DNA of 6,543 nucleotides from an uncultured Clostridium sp. (GTDB lineage Bacteria > Bacillota > Clostridia > Lachnospirales > Anaerotignaceae). Below, one piece after another: positions 5,554-6,543 of the stretch. Under the pieces are notes generated by a model. That model was not told where the DNA came from and ran no database searches. It saw only the letters and a program-made list of their open reading frames with translations. The position numbers and the translations under genes are program-made. The stretch spans positions 1 to 6,543 of the forward strand of contig CAMXTM010000117.1 of the NCBI GenBank assembly GCA_947246775.1. The letters are read 5' to 3'. Within the stretch, counting starts at the first letter, position 1. Each line of letters starts with the position of its first letter.

Positions 5554-6543
5554 TTATTTCAGTTTTAACCAGTTTGCAATAACAATTTTTTGTACTTCTG
5601 ATGTACCCTCATAGATTTCAGTGATTTTTGCATCTCTCATCATTCTTTCAATTGGGTACTCTCTTGTATAGCCATATCCACCGAACAACTGCAAGCATCT
5701 TCTTGTTACGTCACTTGCTGTACTTCCTGCTAAATATTTTGCCATAGAAGACAAATGACTATATGGTCTATGTGCATCTTTTTCGCAAGCTGCTTCATAC
5801 ACAAGCAATTTTACTGCTTCTACTTTTGCAGCCATATCTGCTAACTCAAATTGTGTATTCTGGAATTGTCCAATCTTTCTACCAAATTGTTTTCTTTCCA
5901 TGACATATTTTATACACTCATCAATCGCACCTTCACTAATGCCCAATGCCTGTGATGCAATACCAATACGTCCTGCGTCCAATGTCTGCATCGCTACTTT
6001 AAAGCCTTGTCCCTCTTTGCCTAATATATTCTCTTTTGGAATACGGCAATTTTCAAATACTAACTCACAAGTTGCAGAACCTCTAATACCCATTTTTCTC
6101 TCTTTTTTACCAAAGGAAAATCCTGGTGTACCTTTTTCTACAATAAACGCAGAAATACCTCTTGTGCCTTTTGATACATCTGTCATAGCGATAACAACAT
6201 AAGTATCTGCATATTCTCCATTTGTAATAAATATTTTTGTGCCATTTAACACATATTCATCACCATCTAATACTGCTTTTGTTTGCTGCATAGATGCATC
6301 AGTACCTGCGCTTGGCTCTGTTAAACCAAAAGCACCTAGCTTTTCACCTTTTGCCAATGGTACTAAATATTTTTGCTTTTGTGCTTCTGTTCCAAATTGG
6401 AAAATTGGTTGACAACAAAGTGAGGTATGCGCAGAAACGATAACCGCTGTTGTCGCACAAACTTTTCCTAATTCCTAAACAGCCATAGAGTATGCTAAAT
6501 TATCTGCACAAGAACCGCCGTATTCTGTAGGAAAAGGAATACC
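5554..6543 (-). pseudogene. Acyl-CoA dehydrogenase (butyryl-CoA dehydrogenase-like), interrupted by an in-frame TAG, 5' end outside window
   Basis: Acyl-CoA dehydrogenases are FAD enzymes that make trans-2-enoyl-CoA and pass electrons to ETF. The short-chain, butyryl-CoA type is the best match. From the right edge the frame reads GIPFPTEYGGSCADNLAYS then MAV, a TAG stop (6477-6475), and then ELGKVCATTAVIVSAHTSL and onward without a break to TAA at 5554. Family members have AVEELs(k/r)VCgtT here, so the stop replaces one Glu. Downstream lie GAFGLTEPSAGTDAS, the FITNGEYAD flavin region, KKERKMGIRGSAT, and LDAGRIGIASQALGI. RKQFGRKIGQFQNTQFELADM and LFGGYGYTREYPIERMMRD follow. In YEGTSEVQ the catalytic Glu is the codon at 5610-5608. 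The C-terminus is complete, and roughly 50 N-terminal residues lie off-window. The open part after the stop starts at 6474; its first usable codon is a TTG at 6357 without a ribosome binding site, which would lose the substrate-pocket helices. No etf gene follows, so this is not the standard bcd-etfBA order. Confidence 0.8.
6475..6477 (-). other. In-frame amber (TAG) codon within the acyl-CoA dehydrogenase frame
   Basis: The plus strand reads cta at 6475-6477, which is TAG on the coding strand, between GTT (Val) and GAA (Glu). The reading frame and the family pattern are intact on both sides, so no insertion or deletion is involved. A single G-to-T change from GAG would create it. Confidence 0.9.

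Noticed and set aside
5900..6202. 100-residue plus-strand frame opposite the acyl-CoA dehydrogenase
   Set aside because: It is antisense to strongly conserved dehydrogenase motifs, with no ribosome binding site.
5554..6357. Independent 267-residue acyl-CoA dehydrogenase starting at TTG 6357
   Set aside because: There is no ribosome binding site before this TTG, and clear family homology continues upstream through it. It is the 3' part of an interrupted gene, not a separate shorter enzyme.
6475..6477. TAG read as pyrrolysine or another recoded amino acid
   Set aside because: The residue expected here is an ordinary surface-type Glu in the family, not a functional position of a methylamine methyltransferase, and TAG also serves as the terminal codon of the PIN gene in the same window. 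That TAG is followed directly by TAA, so it does not by itself exclude suppression, but nothing supports it.

Overview
The window is AT-rich and densely coded. It uses strong AGGAGG-type ribosome binding sites, A/T-ending codons and TAA-dominated stops. Gene content is typical of low-GC Firmicutes, most likely an anaerobic member of the Clostridia, possibly Lachnospirales. That placement rests on composition and protein resemblance only; there is no 16S or other marker in the window.

Layout. Positions 1-4011 (minus strand) look like one operon, read from right to left: an RsmF-type rRNA m5C methyltransferase, a YgiQ-family radical SAM protein, a GNAT acetyltransferase and threonine synthase (thrC, cut by the window edge). 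The gaps are 21, about 31 and 15 bases, with no terminator between the genes. A good sigma-A-like promoter lies upstream, at 4053-4081. Back to back with it is a second promoter (4090-4118) driving a plus-strand unit: a flavin reductase/flavoredoxin-like protein (4152-4751), then, after only 4 bases, a small antitoxin-like protein that overlaps a VapC-like PIN-domain toxin by 17 bases (4756-5479). The plus-strand unit ends at a strong hairpin with a T-run (5508-5547). The hairpin's A-run/T-run symmetry lets it also terminate the convergent minus-strand gene, an acyl-CoA dehydrogenase of the butyryl-CoA dehydrogenase type (5554 to beyond the right edge).

Most notable points. (1) The acyl-CoA dehydrogenase frame is interrupted by a single in-frame TAG (6475-6477), at a place where a Glu codon (GAG/GAA) is expected. 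Homology continues perfectly on both sides, so this is a point nonsense mutation, a sequencing error or, much less likely, recoding. (2) The toxin-antitoxin pair sits immediately behind a metabolic gene with no room for a promoter of its own. Its antitoxin has no obvious DNA-binding domain, and one acidic position of the PIN toxin's usual set appears to be Asn. (3) The GNAT and ygiQ genes both appear to start at GTG, with start choice decided by the ribosome binding site.

I see no CRISPR array, tRNA, rRNA, insertion sequence or riboswitch, and no gene-free stretch longer than about 150 bases. Apart from the TA/flavoredoxin arrangement and the broken dehydrogenase, this is ordinary chromosomal housekeeping sequence. 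I do not see convincing evidence of a new multi-gene system.
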